A DNA stretch of 27,525 nt, from positions 1-27,525 of the IMG/VR virus record IMGVR_UViG_3300003937_000254. One strand, given 5' to 3'. Both the position numbers and the translations under genes were made by a program. Shown piece by piece: positions 1 through 6,914 of this stretch. The notes beneath the pieces are model-generated. The model worked only from the letters and a program-made list of their open reading frames with translations. It was not told where the DNA came from and searched no databases. Position 1 is the first letter of the stretch. Each line of letters starts with the position of its first letter. The DNA is from a virus.

Positions 1-957
1 CAAAAAAGAACATCTAATCCAGTGCCGAGAGGTGTGGCAAAAATAGGAGATCCATTGCCATATTTATTTGAGTGGAATGGCATGGTTGGTCCATTACCTA
101 AACTTGCTGAATGTGCGAATGGTGTTGGTGTTATTAATACTGCTCCTGAAATTGATGGCGTTGTAAGGCGAGTGCCATTGCTTATGAAGATAGGTGAGGA
201 AGTTTATCCTAATATGGCAATAGAAACTATTCGTGTTGCGGTTGGTGACCCATCATATCAAGTAAAAGCTGACGAAGCTGGTATTAGTGCTATGCGAGTT
301 CCAGCTTATGCCACAATTAATACAGATACTAATGCTCGTGTATGGGTAAGATGGAATAAAGAATTTAAAACTATGAGTGCTGCATCAGAAAACTTTGATG
401 AGCTTGCAGGAACAACAGTGATTGTAGCTATGACAGCAGAGGGATTAGGTGGAGTTGTTGCAACACCTATTGGAGAACAATATGATTATGTTATATCTGC
501 ACAGACTCTCCAAACAATATTAGATGGTGAAACAATAAAGAGATATGATAGCCTTATAGAGATACTGGCTGGATTCATATTAGGTATATTAATCATACTT
601 ATTACGCGATTTACGCCTTATTGGATAATAGGTGTATCATTAATAGGTACATTTGCTGGAGGTATATATTACGTCCAACATATGTTTAGTACACAATTAG
701 TTCTTGTAGATATTTCTTGGGCATTATTAACATTCTTTGTTGTCGGATTCCATGCCACGTTCAATAGATTCATATTAGAATTTATGCAGAAGCAACAGAT
801 CAAGAAACAGTTCGAACATTACTTAGATCCTCGTCAAGTCAAAGCACTTCAAAAGAATCCTGACTTACTCAAGCTTGGTGGTGAAAGGAAAGATATGTCA
901 TACCTATTCATGGACATTATAGGATTTACACCTATCTCAGAATTCTATAAACCCTGA
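1..957 (+). CDS. CHASE2-domain adenylate cyclase, N-terminal part (5' truncated, ends at frameshift)
   Basis: The frame is open from the first base, so the gene starts outside the window; the GTG at 22 is probably internal. Residues below are numbered from nt 22. Residues 1-170 resemble the end of a CHASE2 sensor domain (GVINTAPEIDGVVRRVPL, then a YPNMAIE segment). Residues about 178-245 form three hydrophobic helices, as usual after CHASE2. From about 290 the class III cyclase domain begins, with the first metal-binding Asp at 298 in FMDIIGFT. The frame stops at TGA 955-957 in the middle of the catalytic domain, and the rest continues in the +1 frame (entry 974-1456). Known family role: membrane receptor making cAMP or cGMP from NTP; the sensor would face the periplasm. 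The family is clear. Whether a full-length protein is made depends on frameshifting or on a sequence error. Confidence 0.85.
   Translation, partial: QKRTSNPVPRGVAKIGDPLPYLFEWNGMVGPLPKLAECANGVGVINTAPEIDGVVRRVPLLMKIGEEVYPNMAIETIRVAVGDPSYQVKADEAGISAMRVPAYATINTDTNARVWVRWNKEFKTMSAASENFDELAGTTVIVAMTAEGLGGVVATPIGEQYDYVISAQTLQTILDGETIKRYDSLIEILAGFILGILIILITRFTPYWIIGVSLIGTFAGGIYYVQHMFSTQLVLVDISWALLTFFVVGFHATFNRFILEFMQKQQIKKQFEHYLDPRQVKALQKNPDLLKLGGERKDMSYLFMDIIGFTPISEFYKP
952..957 (+). promoter_or_regulatory. Candidate +1 programmed frameshift site CCC-TGA
   Basis: The upstream cyclase frame ends TAT AAA CCC TGA. If tRNA-Pro on CCC slips one base forward onto CCT, the next codon is GAA and the protein reads on as KPEGLVVLVNEF, restoring the cyclase domain with no missing conserved residue. 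CCC followed by the slow stop TGA is a known +1 shift context (reported for Listeria phage PSA; prfB uses CTT-TGA). One extra A in AAA at 949-951 caused by sequencing error, or a true mutation, would look the same. I saw no upstream Shine-Dalgarno-like stimulator of the prfB type. Confidence 0.4.
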
Positions 958-973
958 AGGTTTAGTAGTTCTT

Positions 974-1456
974 GTGAATGAATTCCTAGATGAGATGACT
1001 AATATCATATTAGCTAATGGTGGTATGGTCGATAAGTTTATGGGTGATTGTATTATGGCTGTGTTTGGTGCACCACTTGATATGCCTAATCATGCTGAAA
1101 TGGCGGTTAAGTCTGCTGTTGAAATAGAAGCAAAGACACTAGAACTAAAACAACGATATAAGGATAGAGGCTTGCCTGATATCAATGTTGGTACAGGTGT
1201 AAATACTGGTCCAGCAATTATCGGTAATATGGGTAGCTCGACTCGATTCGACTTTTCTGTAATAGGTGATGCTGTTAATCTAGCAGCAAGACTAGAAGCA
1301 ACAGCAGGTAGGGGAGATTATTCAGAATATCCAACTATATACTCAAGTATGACAAAGGAACAACTGCCGCCTAATATGTTTCATAATTCTAGAAAGATTG
1401 GTGATATAAAAGTAAAAGGTAAAGAAGATGTTATTTCAATTTACCATCAACTTTAA
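974..1456 (+). CDS. Class III adenylate cyclase catalytic domain, C-terminal part in the +1 frame
   Basis: This continues the cyclase domain of the preceding frame. Homology starts upstream of the GTG at 974, because the codons from 956 read EGLVVLVNEF, which fits the family. Seen here: the second metal-binding Asp and adenine-contacting Lys in DKFMGDCIMAVFGAP (K21, D25); then VGTGVNTGPAIIGNMGS; then FDFSVIGDAVNLAARLE, with Ser95 where class IIIb enzymes usually carry Thr, and with the transition-state Asn102 and Arg106 present. All residues needed for catalysis are intact across the two frames, so the gene does not look decayed. The 3' end overlaps the convergent SEC-C gene by 26 bp. On its own this fragment lacks the first metal Asp and should be inactive. 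Confidence 0.8.
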   Translation: MNEFLDEMTNIILANGGMVDKFMGDCIMAVFGAPLDMPNHAEMAVKSAVEIEAKTLELKQRYKDRGLPDINVGTGVNTGPAIIGNMGSSTRFDFSVIGDAVNLAARLEATAGRGDYSEYPTIYSSMTKEQLPPNMFHNSRKIGDIKVKGKEDVISIYHQL

Positions 1457-1628
1457 ATTGTTTAAACTTAATCATATATTCTTCTTCTGTGAATCTATGC
1501 CAACCACAACATTTACCAGTAGGTGAACGTCCACAACTACATGGAAATTTATCATGCACGTGGAGTTTTTCTTTTAACTTTTTTAATTGAACTGACTTAC
1601 TAATATTCCTACTAGTTTTATGGTTCAT
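1431..1628 (-). CDS. SEC-C-motif mini-protein (65 aa)
   Basis: Small basic protein with a Cys-rich motif CSCGRSPTGKCCGWH at residues 30-44. This resembles the SEC-C zinc-binding motif at the C-terminus of SecA and in YchJ-type proteins (CPCGS...CCGxxH), one residue shorter than usual between the Cys pairs. The flanks are Lys-rich, with a predicted helical N-terminus, so binding to nucleic acid or protein is possible but only inferred. The start codon overlaps the TGA of the upstream SGNH gene as ATGA at 1625-1628, indicating translational coupling. Its 3' end overlaps the convergent cyclase by 26 bp, with no visible terminator between them. A CDGSH iron-sulfur motif was considered, but the Asp and the spacing do not fit. 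Confidence 0.6.
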   Translation of the reverse strand: MNHKTSRNISKSVQLKKLKEKLHVHDKFPCSCGRSPTGKCCGWHRFTEEEYMIKFKQFKVDGKLK

Positions 1629-2497
1629 AGATTAAGCTCCTGTATTAAAAACTTTGCTATTTGTTTATGTCCTAATTCATTCGGATGGTCATCTAAATCT
1701 GATATAACTAAATCATCACGATGATATTTATGCATACTAGAGTCATCATAAGGATGAACAGGATCATATATATTTATAACTTTATCGAGTAGATTCCATC
1801 CATACTGATAAGGAATTAATGAAAAGTTTGGTCTATCAGTTACCGGATCTTTATAATAACCTCTGTAAAAAAGTTCTCTTTGACCAGGCCAACCTAAAAA
1901 TTCTCTTGTACGATCTTTTGATCTTTGAATACATTCATGTATTTTTTCTCTATCGAATTCTTGCCGCTTTTGACGTGGATACGGAAAACGTTCTCCAAGT
2001 TTTGCCTCACCTTCAAAAATCTGTTTTTCAGTAGGTTGCAATCCACATATATAATTTTCAAATATATCGCCGGTTTGAAACTGAGCATAAGGTACATTAT
2101 AATGTTCACATAGTATTGTAAGACTCATACGAAATCTCATACTTCTATTTACCCAAGATAATAAATTACCATCTCGTGATACACGTGTAGATTTCCATTG
2201 CCAACATAGTATTGGCTCTATCCAAGTTTGTGTCCAATCTTCTCTATGACATTGCGACCAAGCTGCTATTACATATCCTATTTCATCTGGATTCCTTGTA
2301 GTTACTTCTTCTAATATACCACTATATACATATTCATTACCTTGCCCACCATGGGCAAAGGAAACTAAATCCATATCTAAATATTCTGCTAATATCTCAG
2401 GCCATTTTGGCCAAGACGTATCCATTTCTGGATGAGGAGCTGAGCGAAATGTTAAATCAGAGCAACTGTCTCCAGCTACTATCAACTTTTTTCTCAT
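1625..2497 (-). CDS. SGNH/GDSL hydrolase-like protein (290 aa)
   Basis: N-terminal KLIVAGDSCSD carries the block I GDS with the putative nucleophile Ser11. GGQGNEY matches the block II Gly. DDHPNELGH near residue 270 supplies the Asp/His pair of block V. The usual block III G-x-N-D is replaced by AAWSQ, as in both paralogues at 23710 and 24516, so the oxyanion hole differs from standard esterases. The family usually hydrolyses or transfers acyl esters on glycans or lipids; no signal peptide is visible, so it should be cytoplasmic. It begins 5 nt after the lipoprotein gene and ends in an ATGA overlap with the SEC-C gene. The paralogues lie on the other strand more than 20 kb away. The fold call is fairly firm; the substrate is unknown. 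Confidence 0.75.
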   Translation of the reverse strand: MRKKLIVAGDSCSDLTFRSAPHPEMDTSWPKWPEILAEYLDMDLVSFAHGGQGNEYVYSGILEEVTTRNPDEIGYVIAAWSQCHREDWTQTWIEPILCWQWKSTRVSRDGNLLSWVNRSMRFRMSLTILCEHYNVPYAQFQTGDIFENYICGLQPTEKQIFEGEAKLGERFPYPRQKRQEFDREKIHECIQRSKDRTREFLGWPGQRELFYRGYYKDPVTDRPNFSLIPYQYGWNLLDKVINIYDPVHPYDDSSMHKYHRDDLVISDLDDHPNELGHKQIAKFLIQELNL

Positions 2498-2502
2498 AAT
2501 GT

Positions 2503-2949
2503 CTAATCTTTAGTTCTTCGTGCGTTAAGCTCTGCCTTCATAGCATCATATTTATCTTTACGACGTTGGTCTTGTGCTAAAGCTTCTGCTTTCCTTCTTG
2601 CTCTACGCTGTGCAGCCCATGGACCAACAACGTTAGTGAATATTAAAAATCCGATTACACCATATAAAATGGTTTCTGTTAAATTTGCAAACATATATGC
2701 CCTCAATTGTTCTTCGTTTCCAGCCTCAATATCACTTATAGCAGGTTTGTCATCAGGTAATACTGAATCGACTGCTATAGATGTTGCTGCATTTGCCCCG
2801 GCTGCTATAGGACCTGCAATGACGTATGTGACACCAGTCGTTGCTGCTGTCTTAATTAAGTTTTTGGGATCTAGTGCGTTGAAACCGCCTAACATGCTAC
2901 ATCCACCTAACGAAAGGGCTAAAGTGCCCGCTAATATTTTCTCAATCAT
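2503..2949 (-). CDS. Small lipoprotein with a C-terminal membrane segment (148 aa)
   Basis: The first 17 residues form a short lipoprotein signal peptide ending in LSLGGC, so Cys17 would be lipidated. An Ala/Gly-rich stretch at about 33-65 and a strong hydrophobic helix (LYGVIGFLIFTNVVGPW, about 95-111) follow. The tail is highly charged (QRRARRKAEALAQ onward) and probably helical. No family is recognised with confidence. A lysis role (spanin-like) or a membrane-anchored virion or assembly factor can be imagined, but neither is shown. The exact T4-type late promoter octamer lies 5 nt before the ATG, so late expression is likely. The gene just upstream encodes the SDR-oxygenase fusion. Confidence 0.6.
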   Translation of the reverse strand: MIEKILAGTLALSLGGCSMLGGFNALDPKNLIKTAATTGVTYVIAGPIAAGANAATSIAVDSVLPDDKPAISDIEAGNEEQLRAYMFANLTETILYGVIGFLIFTNVVGPWAAQRRARRKAEALAQDQRRKDKYDAMKAELNARRTKD

Positions 2950-2954
2950 GTATG

Positions 2955-2962
2955 TATTTATA
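2955..2962 (-). promoter_or_regulatory. T4-type late promoter octamer TATAAATA
   Basis: On the minus strand the sequence reads TATAAATA, then 5 nt, then the ATG of the lipoprotein gene at 2949. It sits directly after the TAG stop of the upstream gene, in one of the few non-coding gaps. In T4-like phages this octamer is the whole recognition element of late promoters (gp55 sigma). Initiation a few bases downstream would give an mRNA with almost no leader. Confidence 0.65.
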
Positions 2963-3949
2963 CTATTTTAGAGGTGCAATGCCAACTATATGTATTCTAT
3001 CTTCCCATGATGAATTAATTGCTGTGTGTGGTTTAGTTGTATCAAAGTAATACGGATAACCATTAGCAGGTACATGGAATAATTTCATATTTTCATCAGT
3101 CATAAATGCCCATTCATTCGTTTGTACTACTAAATGTATGCGCGGAGTAGGGTCAAAATGGAATGTATAACAACTTTTCTCAGGTAATACAAGTAATCGT
3201 GCTCGTGTTAAGCCTTCAGCCTTGATAAACCTCGCAATCTCAGAGTCTTCAGGGACATTAAGTTTATTAAAATCAGCTTCTTCCATACCATCAGGAATAT
3301 TATCTACTTGCCATACACCTGTATAAAAGTCTTTACCATCTGCTGATTGCAACATTACTTGATTATCTTTTAATTCAGGCAAATCTTTTATTTCTTCTTT
3401 AATTTTTGTAAGATTATATTTACGATTTATTTTTTTAGATTGATTTGCATACATATCTGAATAAGTAAATACCTTATCAGATTTTAATATTTGCTCAGTC
3501 GCTTCTTGAGTTTCATCTGGTGTGATAGTTATTTCTTTTACACGATGTGGATTTAATAATACCCATTCAATAGTATCGAGTACAGACTTATGTGACATTT
3601 TATTATAACGTACAGCACTTGAAGTTTCACTATCCATCCATCCTAAATTAAGACAACATGTGTTATGACCTCTATCGAATAACATTGAATTAGCATCTCG
3701 CAATGCTTTTTTATCAATTATATAATCAACTGTTCCAGTTTCAATAAATGTTATATTAGAATCAGAAGCATATGAACCTATATTAATAACTGTTTTATTT
3801 AATTCACAAGCTTTATATAAGTGTTTTACTTGTTGATCGTGCTTACAATTAATAAACACATCACATTCTTTTAAATTCTCGACAGTCTGCAATCTATCAT
3901 GCAGAAATTTGCCTAAGCCTCTTCTAATTCCTGTTATGTAAAATTTCAT
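2963..3949 (-). CDS. SDR-like Rossmann domain fused to Asp/Asn hydroxylase-type 2OG oxygenase (328 aa)
   Basis: The N-terminus begins MKFYITGIRRGLGK, the TGxxxGxG nucleotide-binding turn of short-chain dehydrogenases, followed by a Rossmann-like segment to about residue 170. I do not see a clear YxxxK catalytic pair, so this half may bind NAD(P) or act as a scaffold. The C-terminal part (about 225-328) has the double-stranded beta-helix signature of aspartyl/asparaginyl beta-hydroxylases: H264-F-D266, distal His308 and the 2OG-binding Arg318 in SSWEDRIHIVG. It overlaps the gene upstream (3924-4493) by 26 bp. The fusion is unusual. The oxygenase assignment is good; the role of the SDR half is uncertain. 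Confidence 0.75.
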   Translation of the reverse strand: MKFYITGIRRGLGKFLHDRLQTVENLKECDVFINCKHDQQVKHLYKACELNKTVINIGSYASDSNITFIETGTVDYIIDKKALRDANSMLFDRGHNTCCLNLGWMDSETSSAVRYNKMSHKSVLDTIEWVLLNPHRVKEITITPDETQEATEQILKSDKVFTYSDMYANQSKKINRKYNLTKIKEEIKDLPELKDNQVMLQSADGKDFYTGVWQVDNIPDGMEEADFNKLNVPEDSEIARFIKAEGLTRARLLVLPEKSCYTFHFDPTPRIHLVVQTNEWAFMTDENMKLFHVPANGYPYYFDTTKPHTAINSSWEDRIHIVGIAPLK

Positions 3950-4493
3950 TTATGTCGCCAGTAAAAAATATATATTGTTTATTATCAGGATATATTATAT
4001 TGATTTTAGTTGGATGTACTTGCCATTCACTAAATATATCTTGTCTTCCTTCTTTTAGTCTTTCAAAAAACTTAGGTGATTTATCACGTGACCAATAAAT
4101 TAATGGTTTATCTGTCAAATGTTTTAATGTATATTTTAATTCTTCGAAGTCATCAACTTTCTCTAATAGCTTTGTGCCATCCGTTCTATATTTATTAAAT
4201 CCAAAATATCTTGAGAAGACTCTTACTGCATTACCATCAGTCTGAGCACCTGAAGCTAGTACAGGTTCTATACCATCGAAGACAAAATTATATATAAGCA
4301 TCTTACCTAAGTGTAGATTGCGGCCGCTATAATTCTCATCTAGCCTATCTCCACCTCTTTCCTTACCCATCATATAAATAGCATTATCACATAATGACAT
4401 ATCACGTTGAGATATCTCAAAATTATATTTTCCTTTATATATGTATGGTACTACTCTAAATCCACATGGTAGTGTTTCACTTTTTGGTATCAT
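3924..4493 (-). CDS. Protein of unknown function (189 aa)
   Basis: I do not recognise a family with confidence. It is a soluble protein with no signal peptide or membrane segment, rich in aromatic residues, with a Cys near the start (LPCGFRVVPY), a central ASGAQTDGNAVRVFSRYFGF segment and a C-terminal WQVHPTKINIIYPDNKQY segment. The central pattern is faintly GNAT-like (acyltransferase), but no acetyl-CoA loop is clear. Its start overlaps the methyltransferase stop as ATGA, and its 3' end overlaps the SDR-oxygenase fusion by 26 bp, so it is an integral member of the minus-strand operon. That context suggests a role in the same tailoring pathway. Confidence 0.55.
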   Translation of the reverse strand: MIPKSETLPCGFRVVPYIYKGKYNFEISQRDMSLCDNAIYMMGKERGGDRLDENYSGRNLHLGKMLIYNFVFDGIEPVLASGAQTDGNAVRVFSRYFGFNKYRTDGTKLLEKVDDFEELKYTLKHLTDKPLIYWSRDKSPKFFERLKEGRQDIFSEWQVHPTKINIIYPDNKQYIFFTGDINEILHNRN

Positions 4494-5185
4494 AATCTTA
4501 CATCTACTATTGTTCTACGACCACTAAATATTGGCACATCTATATTATAGAATTTTGTATTAAAGCACATATACCTATATAGCTGATCTTCAATTGTGTT
4601 TAATTCTAAATCCTCTCTCCAACATTCAGGATGTTGATTTTTCTTTGGTTCTTGTATGATTGCACCATAACAATTATAGAATTTGTGCATATCAGTAAAT
4701 AATTTTAAATGATTATCTGGTTCATATAATAAAACACCTGACCATATAATACAATCAACGTCAAAGCCTACAGATAATCTATCGTGAAATGATCCGACAG
4801 CATATTCTATATTAGGAAATTCTTGCCACGTTTCTTGACCATACTTAATAGGTTCAGGGGATGTATCAAAGCCAAAGTACTGATAATCTGTGTATCCTCG
4901 ATAGTATAATATCTCATTGATTGGACCATGTCTACAACCTACATCAACTATACCTTCGTAGCCATGCTCCATAATAATATCAGCTTGCTTTTCAAATATA
5001 GGTAAAGCTTCAGGAGTATCTAAGTAATCCATACTATACATACGATAATCTTCTTTTAATGGGACATCATCGAATATTTCTTTAGGTAATCTTGGAAATG
5101 GAATACCATTTACATAGTTTGTTTCGCGAAAGTCGTACTTTTCTGGATTAGGTAAGTGCTTTCTCGGCATATTTTTTAAATTCAT
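4490..5185 (-). CDS. Class I SAM-dependent methyltransferase (231 aa)
   Basis: Motif I is IVDVGCRHG (residues 79-87), followed by the acidic strand-2 end YFGFDTS and a later VDCIIWSGVLLY segment matching motif IV. This is the standard Rossmann methyltransferase core at residues about 65-200. It transfers a methyl group from SAM; the acceptor cannot be predicted. The start at 5185 overlaps the end of the upstream oxygenase by 38 bp; an in-frame ATG at 5170 is an alternative start. A TATAAATA octamer 9 nt before the ATG suggests a secondary late promoter inside the upstream coding sequence. Its stop overlaps the next ATG (ATGA). Confidence 0.8.
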   Translation of the reverse strand: MNLKNMPRKHLPNPEKYDFRETNYVNGIPFPRLPKEIFDDVPLKEDYRMYSMDYLDTPEALPIFEKQADIIMEHGYEGIVDVGCRHGPINEILYYRGYTDYQYFGFDTSPEPIKYGQETWQEFPNIEYAVGSFHDRLSVGFDVDCIIWSGVLLYEPDNHLKLFTDMHKFYNCYGAIIQEPKKNQHPECWREDLELNTIEDQLYRYMCFNTKFYNIDVPIFSGRRTIVDVRL

Positions 5186-5729
5186 GATATGTTTTATTTA
5201 TACCTCTCCATGCAACACAGAATATTGCTCGAGGTGCTTCTAATACTTTGACGTCATGTAAGTATATTGTATCTAATAAGACTGGCTTATCTACAATGAT
5301 TTCACCTATTTTATTTGGTGGATATTTATCTTGTAACATATTCCAATGCATCATGCCATGTCTATATTCTAATTGTTCTTGTATAGTTTCATATATGCCA
5401 ATCTTTGCTACACCATACATTGGTAATAATAAATTAAATTGATTACCTTCTCTCTCATCAAAATCTATATGAGGCGGAACACCAGATGTAAGAGTAGCAT
5501 TCGAATTAAAACCAGTACCATGCTCACACATACCAATATTAACTCCACTCATAATTGTAAGTATATGGTCCCATTGTCTATAATAATCTGGGTTATTTCG
5601 AAGAATATGAGATTCGGTTCCACATTCAATGTACTCTTTACCATGTACACCTCTTACTTCGTTATGTTTTCGTATGAGATAATCTTTATCATAATCGACA
5701 TTAATATACTCAACTATTCCACTTAGCAT
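5148..5729 (-). CDS. 2OG-Fe(II) oxygenase-like protein, Asp/Asn hydroxylase type (193 aa)
   Basis: The iron-binding pair is H87-I-D89 in VPPHIDFDEREG. A jelly-roll strand (FNLLLPMYG) follows, with the distal His158 and a likely 2OG-binding Arg167 in LHDVKVLEAPRAIFCVAW. This order and spacing fit aspartyl/asparaginyl hydroxylase-like dioxygenases, which hydroxylate an amino acid side chain or small molecule using O2 and 2-oxoglutarate. A good ribosome site, AAGGAG, lies 4 nt before the ATG at 5729. It overlaps its neighbours on both sides (20 bp with the FMN reductase, 38 bp with the methyltransferase). The substrate is unknown. Confidence 0.7.
   Translation of the reverse strand: MLSGIVEYINVDYDKDYLIRKHNEVRGVHGKEYIECGTESHILRNNPDYYRQWDHILTIMSGVNIGMCEHGTGFNSNATLTSGVPPHIDFDEREGNQFNLLLPMYGVAKIGIYETIQEQLEYRHGMMHWNMLQDKYPPNKIGEIIVDKPVLLDTIYLHDVKVLEAPRAIFCVAWRGINKTYHEFKKYAEKALT
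5195..5202 (-). promoter_or_regulatory. T4-type late promoter octamer TATAAATA inside a coding region
   Basis: Minus-strand TATAAATA followed by 9 nt and the methyltransferase ATG. It lies within the last codons of the upstream oxygenase gene, so coincidence is possible in AT-rich DNA. The position relative to the start matches the other octamers. Confidence 0.45.
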
Positions 5730-6324
5730 CCCACTCCTTATATTGTTCTACCCATTTTTGTGGTCTATCTGTCATATCAGGTTTTCTCTCTCGTGGTTCA
5801 GCTAAGAATGTATTACGCATATCAAATATTTCAATTGCTTCTTCTTTAACCCACTCATAATTACCTGGAATGCATTCTTTCCAACCGTTGTTCTTACAAA
5901 AAGTATCATAAACTATACCACCCATTTTCTCTATTAAATGTGTAGACATTTGAAAATGTCTATGACCAGCATTTTTTACTACAGGAGTAAATGTTATTAT
6001 ATAGATGGGTTTATTAGAGAATGGTCCATCTTGGCCAAGATCAGAATTAAAATGTGTTGAACATATTATCCAATCCATTGCATTTTTAAATCCAGCAGAA
6101 TAATGAGCAGTAGCTTCAGGTATTGCAAACACTAATATGTCTGCATCTTTAATTACCTTTAAGAAATTATGTACACGAACTAACACTTTACCATCAGCAC
6201 TATTCTTATCACATATAGGCATGTTAAAATCTGTCATGTCATATACGTAATCAAGACCCATTAATTTTAAGCCTCGAGTATTCATAGAGTTCTTTGCATG
6301 ACTAAAAGATATTCCTGTAATCAT
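5710..6324 (-). CDS. NAD(P)H-dependent FMN reductase-like flavoprotein (204 aa)
   Basis: The segment ADILVFAIPEATAHYSAGF with the following KNAMDWI matches the flavodoxin-fold FMN reductase signature (in the family: AD-hydrophobic-PEY-N-x-S-x-P-G-x-L-K-N-x-x-D-W). The N-terminal phosphate-binding loop is short (SFSHAKNSMNTRGL). The family uses NAD(P)H to reduce FMN or quinones. Here it could supply electrons to the neighbouring oxygenases or reduce an intermediate; that link is inferred only from the operon. Its start is coupled by ATGA to the upstream gene. The C-terminus is charged and extends about 40 residues past the core. Confidence 0.7.
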   Translation of the reverse strand: MITGISFSHAKNSMNTRGLKLMGLDYVYDMTDFNMPICDKNSADGKVLVRVHNFLKVIKDADILVFAIPEATAHYSAGFKNAMDWIICSTHFNSDLGQDGPFSNKPIYIITFTPVVKNAGHRHFQMSTHLIEKMGGIVYDTFCKNNGWKECIPGNYEWVKEEAIEIFDMRNTFLAEPRERKPDMTDRPQKWVEQYKEWDAKWNS

Positions 6325-6914
6325 AATGGTTTATCTACAAAAAAGTGAAGACTCATTTTTCCTGTTGTTTCACTTTCAACGGAATGAAAATGAGTTTGAT
6401 TAGCAAGCATAACAACATCGCCTATTTCATATTCTAAATCTTTTATTTTTTTAAAATGATCGTGTCTCATATTAGCCAAATTTGCTGCATATTCTGTTTG
6501 TTCATAATCCCATCTATTCGCATCAGGATGTATAGGTTCCCACACATCTATTCTTGATCTCACATCAACGATAGGTATAATCGCTGTCCAATATCCTACA
6601 CATTGGTTCATATTCTTTTCCATATATGGTGACTTATCTCTATGTATAGATAACTCAACCGTATCAGGATAATGCCAAAGAAAACATTCTGATATCAAAT
6701 TATAACCAAGACTATCAGTTAATATATCTTTATACTTTTGTGGCAAATCAAAAACAGAAGAATATGTAGCTTTCTTATTTCCATCTGAAGTATAAGATAT
6801 AGCTTTCTCAGCTACAGCCCATTCATAGCAGTTAATATTATCTAAAACATAATTAGATAATTCTTGAACATTTCCTTTATATGGAACTTTATAAACACAA
6901 TTAATATCCGACAT
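6321..6914 (-). CDS. 2OG-Fe(II) oxygenase-like protein (197 aa)
   Basis: A putative iron pair H91-R-D93 (VELSIHRDKSPY) is followed by a beta-rich region (VGYWTAIIPIVD), a turn GDVVMLANQTHFHSVES with candidate distal His175 or His177, and a final strand KMSLHFFVDKP. This fits the double-stranded beta-helix oxygenase fold but is divergent, and the 2OG-binding Arg is not obvious (a Lys lies nearby). The start is uncertain: ATG 6914 gives MSDINCVYKV and a short overlap with the TauD-like gene, while ATG 6959 adds 15 basic residues and sits deeper in the upstream gene. Its stop overlaps the next ATG (ATGA). It belongs to the oxygenase cluster. Confidence 0.6.
   Translation of the reverse strand: MSDINCVYKVPYKGNVQELSNYVLDNINCYEWAVAEKAISYTSDGNKKATYSSVFDLPQKYKDILTDSLGYNLISECFLWHYPDTVELSIHRDKSPYMEKNMNQCVGYWTAIIPIVDVRSRIDVWEPIHPDANRWDYEQTEYAANLANMRHDHFKKIKDLEYEIGDVVMLANQTHFHSVESETTGKMSLHFFVDKPL

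Noticed and set aside
1431-1456. Possible bidirectional terminator between the convergent cyclase and SEC-C genes.
   Set aside because: The two coding regions overlap here and I see no stable hairpin with a T-run.
1528-1575. CDGSH-type iron-sulfur motif in the small Cys-rich protein.
   Set aside because: The Asp is missing and the spacing is one residue short; the CCG-x-H ending fits SEC-C/YchJ better.
1771-1778. Minus-strand TATAAATA inside the SGNH gene.
   Set aside because: More than 140 nt from the next start and encodes conserved residues; probably chance.
1819-2113. Several 60-70 codon frames on both strands within the SGNH gene.
   Set aside because: They lie wholly inside a well-supported gene, lack ribosome sites and have Ile/Phe/Tyr-rich shadow composition.
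2636-2971. A 111-codon plus-strand frame opposite the lipoprotein gene.
   Set aside because: Antisense to a gene with a lipobox and a late promoter; the product shows no domain and has no start signal.
4373-4380. Plus-strand TATAAATA within a minus-strand gene; another at 8007-8014.
   Set aside because: Wrong strand for any gene nearby; expected by chance in AT-rich DNA.
5248-5726. Two plus-strand frames opposite the 2OG oxygenase at 5148.
   Set aside because: Antisense shadows of a gene with catalytic motifs; the apparent hydrophobicity follows from the AT-rich complement.
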